Positions 1 to 10,094 of a stretch of DNA of 50,159 nucleotides are shown piece after piece; position 1 is the first letter of the stretch; every line of letters begins with the position of its first letter. Source of the DNA: Sporomusaceae bacterium. GTDB lineage: Bacteria; Bacillota; Negativicutes; Acidaminococcales; JAJUGR01. The DNA lies in assembly GCA_029265905.1 (NCBI GenBank), contig JAJUGR010000001.1, positions 176,118 through 226,276 on the forward strand, in the 5' to 3' direction. The notes under the pieces are model-generated. The model saw only the letters and a program-made list of their open reading frames with translations, did not search any database and was not told the origin of the DNA. The position numbers and the translations under genes are program-made.

Positions 1-44
1 AGGGCGGCGAGCAGGGCAAAAAATAGCAGGGTTTTTGTCTTCAT
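1..44 (-). CDS. Start of a secreted or lipid-anchored protein (partial, runs off the left edge)
   Basis: Read on the minus strand, an ATG at 44 opens a frame coding MKTKTLLFFALLAA before the window ends. This is a typical start of a signal peptide: two lysines, then a hydrophobic run. A good promoter lies upstream on the same strand (102-130), which supports a real gene. The ribosome binding site is weak. The product cannot be named from 14 residues; export across the inner membrane is all that can be inferred. Confidence 0.5.
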   Translation of the reverse strand, partial: MKTKTLLFFALLAA

Positions 45-101
45 TGTACACCACGCTTTCGTGATTGTCGCAAACCGGCCGGTTGTGCCGTCCGCATTGC
101 T

Positions 102-130
102 ACCATAGCATCGCGGCCTGCGCTTGTCAA
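102..130 (-). promoter_or_regulatory. Sigma-70 type promoter for the left-edge gene
   Basis: On the minus strand TTGACA (130-125) is followed after 17 bases by TATGGT (107-102), with a TGC extended -10 element just before it. Transcription would start near 95, about 50 bases before the ATG at 44. Confidence 0.6.
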
Positions 131-279
131 TGATTGTTCGGCGGGTGTAAACTGCTGGCTAGGCAGGCGGCTTGTGACGCAATGAATAGCTTTTTGCAGA
201 AAAAAGGCAGGAAATTGTATTTAAAAGTCGAATGATTAATAGGCTGCGAATAATTTATGAGAGGGAAGAGGCGTCAGGC

Positions 280-1302
280 ATGAGTAAGAAAGTAGATATT
301 GACTGGGGAAATTTAGGGTTCAGCTATATCAAAACCGACTATCGCTACATCTCTACCTGGAAAGACGGCAAATGGGATGAAGGCAAGCTGGTGACTGACA
401 ATAAGCTTACGATCAGCGAGGGTTCCCCGGCCTTGCATTACGGACAGCAATGCTTCGAGGGTCTAAAAGCCTACCGGACGAAAACGGGCGAAATTCAGCT
501 GTTCCGCCCGGACCAAAACGCCAAGCGCATGAATGAAAGCAACAAGCGGCTCTTGATGCCGGAAATTCCGGAAGAAAAGTTTATTGACGCCGTGAAGCAA
601 GTCGTGCGGGCAAATGAAGCTTATGTTCCCCCTTATGGCACGGGTGCGACGCTCTACATCCGCCCGTTGATGATCGGTGTCGGCGACAGCATCGGCGTCA
701 GCCCGGCGAAGGAATATTTGTTCTGTGTTTTCTGCATGCCGGTCGGTCCGTATTTCAAAGGCGGCATGGCGCCGGTTAATTTCATCGTGTCTGACTACGA
801 CCGTGCGGCCCCCCATGGCACCGGCGCGGCCAAGGTCGGCGGAAACTATGCGGCCAGCCTGTATCCGCATGAGTTGGCGGCTAAGAGCGGTTTTGCCGAC
901 TGCATCTACCTTGACCCGGCGACCCACACGAAAATTGAAGAGGTTGGCGCGGCGAACTTCTTTGGCATCACAAAGGACAATGTGTTTGTGACGCCCAAAT
1001 CGCCGTCGATTTTGCCGAGCATCACGAAGTATTCGCTGCTTTATTTGGCGAAGGAATATTTGCACATGCAAGTGGCGGAGCGGGATGTTTTCATCAACAA
1101 CTTAGATGAATTCAAAGAAGCCGGCGCTTGCGGGACGGCGGCTGTCATCACGCCGATCGGCGGCATCTTCTACAATGGCGCGCTCCATGTTTTCCATAGC
1201 GAAACGGAAGTAGGGCCGGTCACGAAAAAATTGTACGACACGCTGTACGGCATTCAGTTTGGCGACGTGGAAGCGCCGGCCGGCTGGATCGTGAAAGTTT
1301 AA
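280..1302 (+). CDS. ilvE: Branched-chain amino acid aminotransferase
   Basis: A PLP-dependent fold-type IV aminotransferase that interconverts valine, leucine and isoleucine with their 2-oxo acids, using glutamate/2-oxoglutarate; cytosolic. The 340-residue length and the motifs [31 protein letters not shown] (PLP lysine region) and EVGAANFF match the long (about 340-360 residue) branch of the family. The start is placed at ATG 280 (MSKKVDIDW) because GGGAAGAGG lies just upstream; an in-frame start at 232 has no comparable site. The nitroreductase gene follows after 16 bases and may be co-transcribed. No leucine or isoleucine T-box leader is visible upstream. Confidence 0.93.
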   Translation: MSKKVDIDWGNLGFSYIKTDYRYISTWKDGKWDEGKLVTDNKLTISEGSPALHYGQQCFEGLKAYRTKTGEIQLFRPDQNAKRMNESNKRLLMPEIPEEKFIDAVKQVVRANEAYVPPYGTGATLYIRPLMIGVGDSIGVSPAKEYLFCVFCMPVGPYFKGGMAPVNFIVSDYDRAAPHGTGAAKVGGNYAASLYPHELAAKSGFADCIYLDPATHTKIEEVGAANFFGITKDNVFVTPKSPSILPSITKYSLLYLAKEYLHMQVAERDVFINNLDEFKEAGACGTAAVITPIGGIFYNGALHVFHSETEVGPVTKKLYDTLYGIQFGDVEAPAGWIVKV

Positions 1303-1318
1303 TAAAAGGGGGTGCCTT

Positions 1319-1954
1319 ATGGATAAGCTGGCATTTATTTATCAGCGGCATAGCGTGCGCAAATTTACCGATGAGCCGGTCAAAGACGCTGATTTGCAGG
1401 AAATCATCAAGGCCGCGACGTATGCGCCGTCCGGAAAAAACAAGCAAAATTGGCACTTTGTTGTTGTAAAGGGACAGGATAAGATCACGCGTTTGGCGGA
1501 AATCGTGGCGGCCAAGAATGAGGCTTTGACAGCGTATTTGCCGGAAGAGGCGGCCAAAGCGCTGCGCGGCATGGCCGCCTATCATACGGTGTTTAAGAAA
1601 GCGCCGATGGTTGTCCTGGCCTATGCCGGGCCGTACCAGTCAATCGGCGATGATCTGCAGGACGCCGGCATTATGGCGCCGGAGGAAGTTGCTGAATACC
1701 AGCAAACGCATGCCGGCATTCAAAACGTTGCCGCGGCAATGGAAAATCTGCTCTTGGCGGCCGCCGGCCTTGGCTACGGCACCTGCTGGATGACCGGGCC
1801 GACCTATGCGGCGAAGGAGATCACCGAGTTCATTGGCTTCAGCAAGCCAGGCTACCGTTTGGTGGCGATGACGCCGCTTGGGGTGCCGGCGCCGGGCAAC
1901 TATGCCAATCCGGCGCGCAAACCGGTGGAAGAAGTGCTGACGATCGTTGAATGA
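1319..1954 (+). CDS. Nitroreductase-family flavoprotein
   Basis: A 211-residue FMN-dependent oxidoreductase of the nitroreductase superfamily. The N-terminus has the FMN-phosphate motif RHSVRKFTDEPV, then YAPSGKNKQNWHF, and a C-terminal G-Y-R-L-V-A-M-TPLG segment. These proteins reduce nitro compounds, quinones or flavins with NAD(P)H; the true substrate cannot be read from the sequence. The SD is AAGGGGG a few bases before ATG 1319. It follows ilvE closely and ends at a strong terminator (1963-2002), so the two genes form a likely short unit. Confidence 0.88.
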   Translation: MDKLAFIYQRHSVRKFTDEPVKDADLQEIIKAATYAPSGKNKQNWHFVVVKGQDKITRLAEIVAAKNEALTAYLPEEAAKALRGMAAYHTVFKKAPMVVLAYAGPYQSIGDDLQDAGIMAPEEVAEYQQTHAGIQNVAAAMENLLLAAAGLGYGTCWMTGPTYAAKEITEFIGFSKPGYRLVAMTPLGVPAPGNYANPARKPVEEVLTIVE

Positions 1955-1962
1955 TGTTGCCT

Positions 1963-2002
1963 GACGGTACGCGGATTCATTCCGCCTGCCGTCTTTTCTT
2001 TT
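1963..2002 (+). terminator. Intrinsic terminator after the nitroreductase gene
   Basis: Arms GACGG...GCGGA and TCCGC...CCGTC form an interrupted stem closed by a five-base loop, followed by TTTTCTTTT. Confidence 0.8.
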
Positions 2003-2045
2003 GACGTGGACGGAAGCGGGGACTTCGCCCGAACAGTCCGGCGGG

Positions 2046-2074
2046 TGGCGAATTTGCCGCCTGCACGCTATAAT
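2046..2074 (+). promoter_or_regulatory. Candidate promoter for the MFS gene
   Basis: A perfect -10 TATAAT (2069-2074) stands 42 bases before the start codon. The element 17 bases upstream (TGGCGA) is a poor -35, so the site rests mainly on the -10. Confidence 0.4.
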
Positions 2075-2116
2075 AAAGGATGAGTTTTTGATCTTGAGAT
2101 GAAATGAAGGGTTTGT

Positions 2117-3304
2117 ATGGAAGTTTGGAAGAAAAACATGCTTGTCTGCTGTATAACGGCGTTCATTGTGTCGTCCGGCATGAGCCAGATGGCGCCGATG
2201 CTGCCGCTTTATATTGAACAGTTGGGCGTTCATGATCCGGGTGAAGTTGCCAGGTGGTCGGGGATCGTGTTTGGCTGCAATTTTATCAGCCTGGCGATTT
2301 TTTCGCCGATTTGGGGGGCGGTGGCCGACAAGTATGGCCGCAAGTCCATGGTGCTGCGGGCCAGCCTGTGGCTGGCGGTCATTATGCTGCTGATGGCGTT
2401 TGCGCAAAATGTCTACCAGTTGGCGGGGCTGCGGATCCTCCAGGGCGCCTTGTCCGGGTTCCAGGCTGCCAATGTCACGTTGGTGGCGATGCAGACGCCG
2501 CGGGAGCGATCGGGCTGGGCGCTTGGCGTTTTGTATACGGCGCAGGTCGGCGGCGGTTTATTGGGGCCGTTGATTGGGGGCGGCCTATCTGCCGTGTTCG
2601 GCTTTCGCGGCATGTTCCTGACCATCGCCGTGCTGTGCTTTTTCGCGTTCCTTGCCGCCTGGCGGTTTGTAGAGGAAAAAGCGGTGCCGGTCGAAAAGGA
2701 ATCAATATCGTCGCTTGAAGCATGGCGGCGCTTGCCGAACAAGAAGCTGACGCTTTGCCTCTTGGCTTCCACCTTTGTCTTGCAACTGGCGTTGATTTCC
2801 ATTCAGCCGATCATCACGGTTTATATTAAGATGCTGTCGGCGGCCACGGCTAACGTCGCCTTTTTGTCCGGCGCGGTTTTTTCCGCCGCCGGCCTGGCGA
2901 CTGTGCTGGCCGCGTCGCCGCTGGGCAGGCTGGCGGACCGCATCGGACCGGAGAAGGTGCTCGTGGCGGCGCTCGTGGCGTCCGGTCTGCTGTTTTTTCC
3001 GCAGGCCTTTGTCCGCAATGTCTGGGAGCTGGGCGGCCTGCGCTTCTTGCTGGGCCTGGCGGTGGCGGGGCTGCTGCCATCGATCAATGCGCTGATACGA
3101 AAGACAACGCCGATGGCGCTTGCCGGGCGGGCTTACGGCTACAACCAGTCGGCGCAGTTTTTGGGCATGTTCTTCGGCTCGCTCCTCGGCGGTCAAATTG
3201 CTTTTGCCTGGGGGATGAGCGCGGTCTTTTTTGCTACCGGCGTGCTCTTGCTAGTCAATGCCGTTTGGGCTTACACGATGATTTCCGTCCCAGGGAAAAA
3301 GTAA
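2117..3304 (+). CDS. MFS drug-efflux-type transporter
   Basis: A 395-residue inner-membrane protein with about twelve hydrophobic helices in two homologous halves. The cytoplasmic loop after helix 2 carries the MFS motif A (GAVADKYGRKSMVLRA), and a weaker copy (GRLADRIGPEKV) sits in the second half, as in the drug:H+ antiporter branch related to MdtG/TetA. A motif-C-like G-G-G-L-L-G-P-L-I-G-G stretch in helix 5 favours an antiporter. It is probably a proton-driven exporter; the substrate is unknown. It lies alone between a terminator and the CBS gene. Confidence 0.85.
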   Translation: MEVWKKNMLVCCITAFIVSSGMSQMAPMLPLYIEQLGVHDPGEVARWSGIVFGCNFISLAIFSPIWGAVADKYGRKSMVLRASLWLAVIMLLMAFAQNVYQLAGLRILQGALSGFQAANVTLVAMQTPRERSGWALGVLYTAQVGGGLLGPLIGGGLSAVFGFRGMFLTIAVLCFFAFLAAWRFVEEKAVPVEKESISSLEAWRRLPNKKLTLCLLASTFVLQLALISIQPIITVYIKMLSAATANVAFLSGAVFSAAGLATVLAASPLGRLADRIGPEKVLVAALVASGLLFFPQAFVRNVWELGGLRFLLGLAVAGLLPSINALIRKTTPMALAGRAYGYNQSAQFLGMFFGSLLGGQIAFAWGMSAVFFATGVLLLVNAVWAYTMISVPGKK

Positions 3305-3368
3305 GGCAGGATTTTTCCCGGGCGGCGAGAAGATAACCGTTAGAAGCTGTAATAGTGAGGTGACTATT

Positions 3369-3821
3369 ATGCAGGCAAAAGACATCATGGTGCGTCATGT
3401 AGTAACGGTGAGTCCGGACTTGTCGGTTGAGGATTTGGCTAAGCTCTTGATCGAACAGTCCCTATCGGGGGTGCCGGTTGTGGACGGAAGTGGGGCGCTG
3501 GCCGGCATTGTGAGCGAGGGCGACTTGCTGCATAAGGAATGTGCGCCTCGCTTGCCGAATTTTATCAACTTGCTGGGGGCGGTCATTTTTTACAATGGCA
3601 TTGACCGCTTTGATGACGATTTCAAAAAACTGATGGCCCGCCAGGTGGCGGAGATTATGACGGACGAAGTCATAACGGTTGGGCCGGAGACGGCGGTTGA
3701 CGAAGTCGCCCGGTTGATGATTGAGCATAAGATCCGGCAGGTGCCGGTCGTGGGCGAGGACGGACGATTGCAAGGCATGGTGCGGCGGGTCGACATTATC
3801 AAATTGGTTTTGCCTTCTTAG
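3369..3821 (+). CDS. Tandem CBS-domain protein
   Basis: A 150-residue soluble protein made only of a CBS pair (Bateman module). Repeat 1 has AKDIMVRHVVTVSPDLSVED and GVPVVDGSGALAGIVSEGDL; repeat 2 has VAEIMTDEVITVGPETAVDE and QVPVVGEDGRLQGMVRRVDI. CBS pairs bind adenine nucleotides and act as ligand sensors, but the partner here is unknown. The start is ATG 3369, placed by the SD GTGAGGTG; a GTG at 3360 is in frame but lies inside that SD. The gene is monocistronic, ending at terminator 3831-3866. Confidence 0.9.
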   Translation: MQAKDIMVRHVVTVSPDLSVEDLAKLLIEQSLSGVPVVDGSGALAGIVSEGDLLHKECAPRLPNFINLLGAVIFYNGIDRFDDDFKKLMARQVAEIMTDEVITVGPETAVDEVARLMIEHKIRQVPVVGEDGRLQGMVRRVDIIKLVLPS

Positions 3822-3830
3822 CGAAGAGGG

Positions 3831-3866
3831 AAAGGACTGCAGGCCGGAAGGCTGCAGTCCTTTTTT
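3831..3866 (+). terminator. Intrinsic terminator after the CBS gene
   Basis: AAAGGACTGCAG and CTGCAGTCCTTT form a near-perfect 12-bp stem with a nine-base loop and a run of six T. Confidence 0.9.
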
Positions 3867-3956
3867 GCAGGAGTTGGCGTGCAACTGGCGAAATATCCTA
3901 TCAATAGCATGCGGGCGTTTCCGACGGCATTCCCGGTGGAAGTGGAGGCAAAAGCG

Positions 3957-4703
3957 ATGCGAAAGTGGTTGGCGGAGCTGACAAACGTTTCTTTGCCGGC
4001 GTCGCGGGTGGATAACCTGGCGGTTTCCCTGTCGGCGGTGCGCAAGGTGTATGTGACCGGCGCCGGCGAGTTTGAAGCATTGCGCGGCATTGATTTGCAG
4101 ATTGAGCGGGGCGTGTTTGCCGCAGTCGTTGGGAAATCAGGCAGCGGCAAATCGACCCTGATCAACATGATAACGGGAATTGACCGCCCGACCTCCGGCG
4201 AAGTCTGGGTCGCGGGCACGCCTGTCCATGCGCTGACGGAGAATCAGATTGCCGTTTGGCGGGGGCGGACGGTCGGGGTTGTTTTTCAGTTTTTTCAACT
4301 GCTGCCGACGTTGACCGCCTTGGAAAACGTGATGCTGCCGATGGATTTTTGCGACATGTTTGCGCCGTCTGAGCGGGCGGAGCGGGCGCTGTCGCTATTG
4401 GAACTGGTTGATATCAAAGATCAGGCCGATAAATTGCCGGCCAATCTGTCCGGCGGACAGCAGCAGCGGGTGGCGATTGCCCGTTCCCTGGCCAATGACC
4501 CGCCGCTCTTGGTGGCGGACGAGCCGACCGGCAACCTTGACAACAAGACGGCGCTGTCGATTATTGAGCTGTTTGTCCGCCTGGCGCAAGCCGGCAAGAC
4601 CATTATCATGGTGACGCACGACCAGGAACTGGTCATGCGTGCCGGACGGAAAATCACGGTGGCTGAAGGCCTGATTGTGCCGGAGGAAGGTGAGCGGCGA
4701 TGA
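3957..4703 (+). CDS. ABC transporter ATPase, LolD/MacB type
   Basis: A 248-residue nucleotide-binding subunit for the permease encoded next. It shows Walker [10 protein letters not shown], a Q-loop ([10 protein letters not shown]), the signature [16 protein letters not shown], Walker [13 protein letters not shown] and the H-loop VTHD. The TGNLD ending of Walker B is typical of the LolD/MacB/FtsE branch. The start is ATG 3957 with GGAGG eight bases upstream; a GTG at 3879 is in frame but has no good SD and sits just past the upstream terminator. The stop overlaps the permease start by four bases (ATGA), so the two are translationally coupled. Confidence 0.9.
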   Translation: MRKWLAELTNVSLPASRVDNLAVSLSAVRKVYVTGAGEFEALRGIDLQIERGVFAAVVGKSGSGKSTLINMITGIDRPTSGEVWVAGTPVHALTENQIAVWRGRTVGVVFQFFQLLPTLTALENVMLPMDFCDMFAPSERAERALSLLELVDIKDQADKLPANLSGGQQQRVAIARSLANDPPLLVADEPTGNLDNKTALSIIELFVRLAQAGKTIIMVTHDQELVMRAGRKITVAEGLIVPEEGERR

Positions 4704-7141
4704 AACGGCATCAGCTTCTTTCTCCCCGCTGGCAAAAGGTTTGGGCTGATTTGTCCGGCAACAAGCTCCGGACGATGCTCGTCGTGCTGTCCATTTCGGT
4801 CGGCGTGTTTGCCGTCGGCATGGTGTACAGCTCCTATTTAATGTTCGAGCGCGACCTGACCATCAGCTGGCGATCGGCTTCTCCGGCCTCCGCCAGCGTG
4901 TACGCCGACCCGTTCGAGGAGGAGCTGGTGGACAGCGTGCGCAGCTTGCGCGGCGTCAAGGAGGCGGAGGGGCGGCGCAATGTTGATTTGCGCGTGCAGA
5001 CGGCGGGCGGCGAATGGAAACAGATGATGCTGACGGCGCTGCCGGATTACAACGAGCAAAAGGTCAACCTTGTCCGCCCGCAAACCGGCGCTTGGCCGCC
5101 GGGCGACGGCGATGTGCTGCTGGAGCGCTCTTCGCTTGCACCGCTCGGCATCAGGCCGGGGGAGCGCCTTTTGGTCGAAACGCCGCTGGGGCGCAAGCGT
5201 TCCTTGAAGGTGACCGGCGTTGCCTATGATCCGAGTCAGTTCCCCAGTGTGTTCAGCGGCCGCTTGTACGGCTACATCAATATGGACACGCTGGAGAAGC
5301 TGGATGAAGAACGCCGCCTCGACCAAGTTAATTTCGTCGTGCAGCCCTGGGTTTTGCGCGGAAAAGACACTGGTCCGATAGAAGCTTTGGGCCGCAAAGC
5401 CTGGAGCAAGATCGAAGAAGGCGGGGTTGATGTATACTGGCTGCAGGTGAACAAGCCCGGCGAGCATCCGATGCAATCGGCGATCAACGCCCTGATTGCG
5501 TTGCTGGCTGTGCTTGGGGCGCTGTCCCTTTTTTTGGGCTCCTTTTTGCTGGTGAATACGGTGTCGGCGATTTTGACGCAGCAGACGCGGCAAATCGGGA
5601 TTATGAAAGCTATCGGCGGGCAGCGCGATCAGATATTGGCGATGTACTTGGCGCTGGTCGGCGCGTATGGCGTGATTTCGCTGTTCGTGGCCGCTCCGTT
5701 GGGGGCGTTGGCGGCGAGCGCTTTGACCGGGTTTATTGCCGGCGTTTTCAATTTTGACTCCGGCGGCGTGGAGCTGTCGGCCGAAGTGCTGCTCCTGGAA
5801 GCCGGCGTGGCGATCTTAATCCCGCTGGCGGCCGCTCTGTGGCCGATTTGGAAGGGCACGGGCGTAACGGTGCGGGAAGCGGTGAGCGACTACGGCATCC
5901 AGGATGTGGCGGCGAAGGACTGGCTTGACCATGGGGTTGACTGCCTGCTGGCGCGGATGAAACGCTTCCGCGCGATGAACCGGCCGCTGCTATTGTCGCT
6001 GCGCAATACGTTTCGCCGCAAGGGACGCTTGGCGCTGACGCTCTTGACGCTGACGATGGCGGGGACGGTGTTCATGGCGGTCTTTTCCGTACGCACGTCC
6101 CTTTATTTGACCCTGGACCAGGCATTGGACTACTTCCGCTATGACATCGGCGTCACCTTCACGGAATCATATCGGGCCAAGCGCATCGAACAGGTGGTGC
6201 TGGGCGTGCCGGGGATGAGGGAAGCGGAAACCTGGGGGTTCACGCCGGGGCGGGTGCTGCGCGACGAACGAAAAGAGGCGGAAGATGAAGCGAGCAAAAA
6301 TGTCTTTATCATGGCGCCGCCCATGGGGACCAAGCTTGTCGAGCCGCGCATAACGGAAGGCCGCTGGCTGGTTGAGGGCGATGAGAGCGCCTTGGTTGTC
6401 AATACAGAGGTGCTGAAGGACAACCCGCATCTGCAGGTGGGCGGTCCGGCCGTCGTCAAGGTCGGCAACCGGCGCTTGCGCTTCACTGTCGTGGGAGTCG
6501 CGCAAAGCACGCTCGGCGGCCCGATTGCCTTCGCCCCTTACCCATGGCTCAGCGAGAGCATACAGGAAGCGGGCCGCGCCCAATTGGTGCAGGTTGTCGC
6601 CGCTTCGGCGGATCAGGCGGAGCAAAAGAAATTGGGCCGGGCGTTGGAGGAGCATTTAAAGCAAAACAGCCTGAAGGTGCGCGAGGTTGAAGTGATCTGG
6701 GAGGCCAAGGAGCGGATCCGCGCCCAGTTTGACATTTTGACGACTTTCTTGCTGATTATGGCCGTCTTGCTGGCCGTGGTCGGTTCGCTGGGCTTGATGG
6801 GTACAATGGGCATCAATGTGCTGGAGCGGACGCGGGAGATCGGCGTCATGCGGGCGATCGGGGCCTCTAGCCTGGCGATCGGCAAGGTGTTTATCGTGGA
6901 AGCGCTGTTCATCGGGTTGTTGAGTTGGCTGGCCGGGGCGCTGCTGGCTGTTCCGGTGGCCATGCTGCTCAGCTACCAGGTCGGGATGCTGTTTCTTCAG
7001 GCGCCGCTGGCCTTTTCGTTCAGCTTTGCCGGCATCGTGATCTGGCTGGCGCTGTCGACGGCCCTGTCCGTGCTGGCCAGCTTGCTGCCGGCCTGGAATG
7101 CGGCGCGGCTGAGCGTGCGGGAAGTGCTGAGTTATGAATGA
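4700..7141 (+). CDS. ABC transporter permease with two FtsX-type domains
   Basis: An 813-residue inner-membrane protein with the layout helix - large extracytoplasmic domain - three helices - linker - helix - second extracytoplasmic domain - three helices. The two FtsX core regions lie near residues 260-390 and 670-800, each with the typical motif ([24 protein letters not shown]). It is the fused, long form of the mechanotransmission-type ABC permeases (MacB/LolCE superfamily). With the ATPase before it and the fusion protein after it, it forms an exporter probably handling an envelope lipid, peptide or hydrophobic drug; the substrate is not shown. Confidence 0.88.
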   Translation: MKRHQLLSPRWQKVWADLSGNKLRTMLVVLSISVGVFAVGMVYSSYLMFERDLTISWRSASPASASVYADPFEEELVDSVRSLRGVKEAEGRRNVDLRVQTAGGEWKQMMLTALPDYNEQKVNLVRPQTGAWPPGDGDVLLERSSLAPLGIRPGERLLVETPLGRKRSLKVTGVAYDPSQFPSVFSGRLYGYINMDTLEKLDEERRLDQVNFVVQPWVLRGKDTGPIEALGRKAWSKIEEGGVDVYWLQVNKPGEHPMQSAINALIALLAVLGALSLFLGSFLLVNTVSAILTQQTRQIGIMKAIGGQRDQILAMYLALVGAYGVISLFVAAPLGALAASALTGFIAGVFNFDSGGVELSAEVLLLEAGVAILIPLAAALWPIWKGTGVTVREAVSDYGIQDVAAKDWLDHGVDCLLARMKRFRAMNRPLLLSLRNTFRRKGRLALTLLTLTMAGTVFMAVFSVRTSLYLTLDQALDYFRYDIGVTFTESYRAKRIEQVVLGVPGMREAETWGFTPGRVLRDERKEAEDEASKNVFIMAPPMGTKLVEPRITEGRWLVEGDESALVVNTEVLKDNPHLQVGGPAVVKVGNRRLRFTVVGVAQSTLGGPIAFAPYPWLSESIQEAGRAQLVQVVAASADQAEQKKLGRALEEHLKQNSLKVREVEVIWEAKERIRAQFDILTTFLLIMAVLLAVVGSLGLMGTMGINVLERTREIGVMRAIGASSLAIGKVFIVEALFIGLLSWLAGALLAVPVAMLLSYQVGMLFLQAPLAFSFSFAGIVIWLALSTALSVLASLLPAWNAARLSVREVLSYE

Positions 7142-7159
7142 AAGCAGGAGGCGGGAAAA

Positions 7160-8071
7160 ATGGCTGAAGGGGTGAGCGTGCAAAAACGCAGTTGGCTGCG
7201 GCGGCACTGGCTGTTGACTCTTTGCCTCGTGCTTGCGGCGGTCGGTGGCTGGTGGCTTTGGCAGCACCGCGCTATTGAAAAAAGGGGCTTGCCGCCAGTA
7301 AAGGCTGACAACCGCGTATTGGCGGAAGGCATTGTTTTCCCGGTGCGGTATGCGCAGTTGGTGATGCCGGTCGACGGCACGGTCGGGGAGATACTCGTCC
7401 GGGAGGGAGAGGCGGTCGGCAAGGACCAGCCGCTCTTGCGCTTGGTGCGCAGTGATTATGAAGCGCGCGTGATGAGTGCCGGATCGGATGTTTTGCGGGC
7501 GGCGGCGACGATCGAACAGGCCCGCGTAAATTTGGCCGAGGCGGAGCGGGAGCTGAACCGGCAGGCGGTTCTTTACGAGGCGGGCGGTGCGTCGCGGCAG
7601 CAGCTTGATCTGGCGCGGTCGGCGGCGGAGCGCAATAGCGCGCTGTTGACGCAGGCTGAAGCGGATTATGAAACGCAAAAAAGCCGGCTGGTTGAGGCGA
7701 AGGGCCTGCTGGCCAAGACGGAGCTGCGCTCGCCCATGGCAGGAACAGTCGCCTATTTGGAGGTGAAACTGGGCGAACACGCCACGCTGGGGACGGTATT
7801 GGTCCGGGTGGCGGACGAAACGGAATGGGAAGTACGGAGCGACGATTTGACCGAACTGGCCATCGCCAAGGTGCGGGTGGGCGACCCGGTCAGCCTGACC
7901 TTTGACGGCTTGCCGGAGCTCGAAATTCCGGGCAAGGTCAAGTTCATCCGCCCGTACGGCGAGAAAAAACGCGGCGACATCACGTATACCGTGACCGTCG
8001 CCCCAGAGCGCTGGGATGAGCGGTTGCGCTGGAACATGACCGCGCAATTGGCGATCACGCCCTCCTTGTAG
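7160..8071 (+). CDS. HlyD/MacA-type periplasmic membrane fusion protein
   Basis: A 303-residue protein with one N-terminal membrane anchor (about residues 13-31), a biotinyl-lipoyl-like half motif (VMPVDGTVGEILVREGEAV, about residues 67-85), a coiled-coil hairpin (about 105-185) and a second lipoyl half (LRSPMAGTVAYLEVKLGE), then a beta-barrel domain. Such adaptors bridge an inner-membrane exporter and the outer envelope. Third gene of the exporter operon, 18 bases after the permease; followed by a terminator. No outer-membrane TolC-like gene is adjacent, so any such partner would be shared from elsewhere. Confidence 0.87.
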   Translation: MAEGVSVQKRSWLRRHWLLTLCLVLAAVGGWWLWQHRAIEKRGLPPVKADNRVLAEGIVFPVRYAQLVMPVDGTVGEILVREGEAVGKDQPLLRLVRSDYEARVMSAGSDVLRAAATIEQARVNLAEAERELNRQAVLYEAGGASRQQLDLARSAAERNSALLTQAEADYETQKSRLVEAKGLLAKTELRSPMAGTVAYLEVKLGEHATLGTVLVRVADETEWEVRSDDLTELAIAKVRVGDPVSLTFDGLPELEIPGKVKFIRPYGEKKRGDITYTVTVAPERWDERLRWNMTAQLAITPSL

Positions 8072-8085
8072 CGCAGCGTGACAAG

Positions 8086-8120
8086 ACGGCTTCTGCTGAA
8101 TCAAAGGCAGGGCCGTTTTT
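8086..8120 (+). terminator. Probable intrinsic terminator after the exporter operon
   Basis: ACGGC-TT-CTGC and GCAG-GG-CCGT form a stem with a small internal loop, followed by five T. The stretch 8121-8279 that follows is AT-rich and probably carries the chemoreceptor promoter, but no clear -35/-10 pair was found. Confidence 0.6.
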
Positions 8121-8279
8121 GTGTTTACATACTTTGTTAATTATTAATTTCACAAACAAGCAGGAATATGGAAAAACAGGCAGAATACCAACAAACAGTA
8201 AAATTTTCGGAAAATTCGATGGTAATAAGCAGTGGGTAACATGTCGGTGCTTCATTAGTTATGATGAGGGGGAGAGATT

Positions 8280-9971
8280 ATGTTTGCCTGTAAAAAACTG
8301 AGTTGGAAACTGGTGCTCATTTTTTCGCTTATTATTATCTGTGGCACGGCGGCGATTGGCGGTTATGCTGTTTACAACCTGCAGGAGAAAATCACCACCG
8401 CCGCCCAGGCCAAACTGCTGTCGGATTTGCGGGTGGCGAAGCTGTTCATAGATGATCGTATGCCCGGGCAATGGGAGAGCCGGGAGAACAAGCTGTTCAA
8501 AGGCGGCGCTTTAGTCAACGACAGTGCTGTTGTCGATGCTATCAAAGGTATGACAAGCGACAACGTGACGGTGTTTTTACAGGATGTTCGGGTGGCCACC
8601 AGCGTCATGACCGCGAGCGGGCAGCGGGCGACCGGAACGAAAGCGGCGGAAGCGGTGACGGAAACGGTGCTGCGGGGCGGGAAAAACTTTATCGGCGAGG
8701 CGCAGGTTGTTGGCGTCGTGAATCAGACTGTTTATGAACCCATTACCGATGCAAATGGCAAGGTGATCGGCATGCTTTTCCTGGGCGTGCCGAATACGCC
8801 CTATGCGGCGATGGTCGATGATTTCACGAAAAAGCTGCTCCTTTTTATCCTCGTCGAAACGCTGCTGGCGGCCGCCATCATTTATCATGTCGCCCGGCGG
8901 ATTGCGCGGCCGATTGAACGGCTGTCAAATGCGGCGGAGCTGGTGGCGGGAGGGAATTTGGCCGTCGCAATTGACGTCGATGCGCAGGATGAGGTTGGCC
9001 TTTTGGCGCAGGCCATGCGGACGATGGTAGCGAATCTGCGCTCGCTTGTCCGGCAGGTCTCCTTGACGACGGAGCAAGTGGCCGCTTCCAGCGAGGAGCT
9101 GACGGCCAACGCCCAGCAGTCGGCCCAGGCGGCTACGCAAATCGCCATGGAAATTGCCGAGGTGGCGCATGGGGCGGAGACGCAACTGGCGGAAACGTTT
9201 GACACCGAGTCAGCCATTGAGCAAATGTCCGACAGCATCCGGCAAATGGCTGACAGTATTGCGCTGATGGCCTCAACTTCCGAGCAAACGGCTGACGCAG
9301 CGGCGAACGGCAGTGTTGCCATCAACGCGGCGCTTCGCCAGATGCAGACCATTGAAAGCACCGTGCTGCATTCGGCGGGCGTTGTTGCCAAGCTTGGCCA
9401 GCGGTCACAGGAAATCGGGCAAATCGTGAATACGATTTCCGGCATCGCCGGGCAAACCAACCTGCTGGCTTTGAACGCCGCGATTGAAGCGGCGCGGGCC
9501 GGAGAACAAGGGCGCGGGTTTGCCGTTGTGGCCGATGAGGTGCGCAAGCTGGCCGAACAGTCCCAAGATGCGGCCAAGCAAATTTCTGCTTTGATTTTGG
9601 AAATTCAGGGGGAAACGAACAAGGCGGTTGAGGCGATGAATGAAGGGACGCGCGAAGTGAAGGTTGGCGATGAGGTTGCCAATCAGGCGCGGGTGGCTTT
9701 CGGGCAAATCGCGTCGCTGGTTGAACAGGTGTCAAGCCAGGTGCGCGATTTGGCGGCGGCGATCAACCGCCTTACCGGGAGCAGTGAACAGGTGGTCACT
9801 GCCATACATCATATGGATTCGATCAGCAAAGATTCGGTCGGGCGGACGCAAACCGTTTCGGCTGCGACGCAACAGCAATTGGCGGCCGTCGAGGAGGTCT
9901 CTACGGCAAGCCAGGCGTTGGCCAACATCGTGGAGGGTTTGCAGCAGACGGTTCGGCGGTTTGCCGTTTGA
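8280..9971 (+). CDS. Methyl-accepting chemotaxis protein with a Cache-type sensor
   Basis: A 563-residue transmembrane chemoreceptor. One helix at about residues 10-30, a periplasmic sensor of about 150 residues with single-Cache features ([20 protein letters not shown]), a second helix near 182-202, then a HAMP domain ([22 protein letters not shown]) and a long cytoplasmic coiled-coil signalling domain. The hairpin tip ([20 protein letters not shown], then [16 protein letters not shown]) contacts CheA/CheW. There is no C-terminal CheR-tethering pentapeptide. The ligand is unknown; such Cache domains often bind small organic acids or amino acids. The start ATG 8280 has GGGGGAGAG before it. 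It stands alone. Confidence 0.92.
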   Translation: MFACKKLSWKLVLIFSLIIICGTAAIGGYAVYNLQEKITTAAQAKLLSDLRVAKLFIDDRMPGQWESRENKLFKGGALVNDSAVVDAIKGMTSDNVTVFLQDVRVATSVMTASGQRATGTKAAEAVTETVLRGGKNFIGEAQVVGVVNQTVYEPITDANGKVIGMLFLGVPNTPYAAMVDDFTKKLLLFILVETLLAAAIIYHVARRIARPIERLSNAAELVAGGNLAVAIDVDAQDEVGLLAQAMRTMVANLRSLVRQVSLTTEQVAASSEELTANAQQSAQAATQIAMEIAEVAHGAETQLAETFDTESAIEQMSDSIRQMADSIALMASTSEQTADAAANGSVAINAALRQMQTIESTVLHSAGVVAKLGQRSQEIGQIVNTISGIAGQTNLLALNAAIEAARAGEQGRGFAVVADEVRKLAEQSQDAAKQISALILEIQGETNKAVEAMNEGTREVKVGDEVANQARVAFGQIASLVEQVSSQVRDLAAAINRLTGSSEQVVTAIHHMDSISKDSVGRTQTVSAATQQQLAAVEEVSTASQALANIVEGLQQTVRRFAV

Positions 9972-10094
9972 AAGGCGTAAATAATAATGCTTGGCGGATC
10001 ATGCCGCTTGCGTAAAAATGTGTTACGATGAAGATGTTGATGAAAGGCGCGGCGCAGTTTGCCGGCGGGGAAGAACGACAAGGGGGTCGCTTGC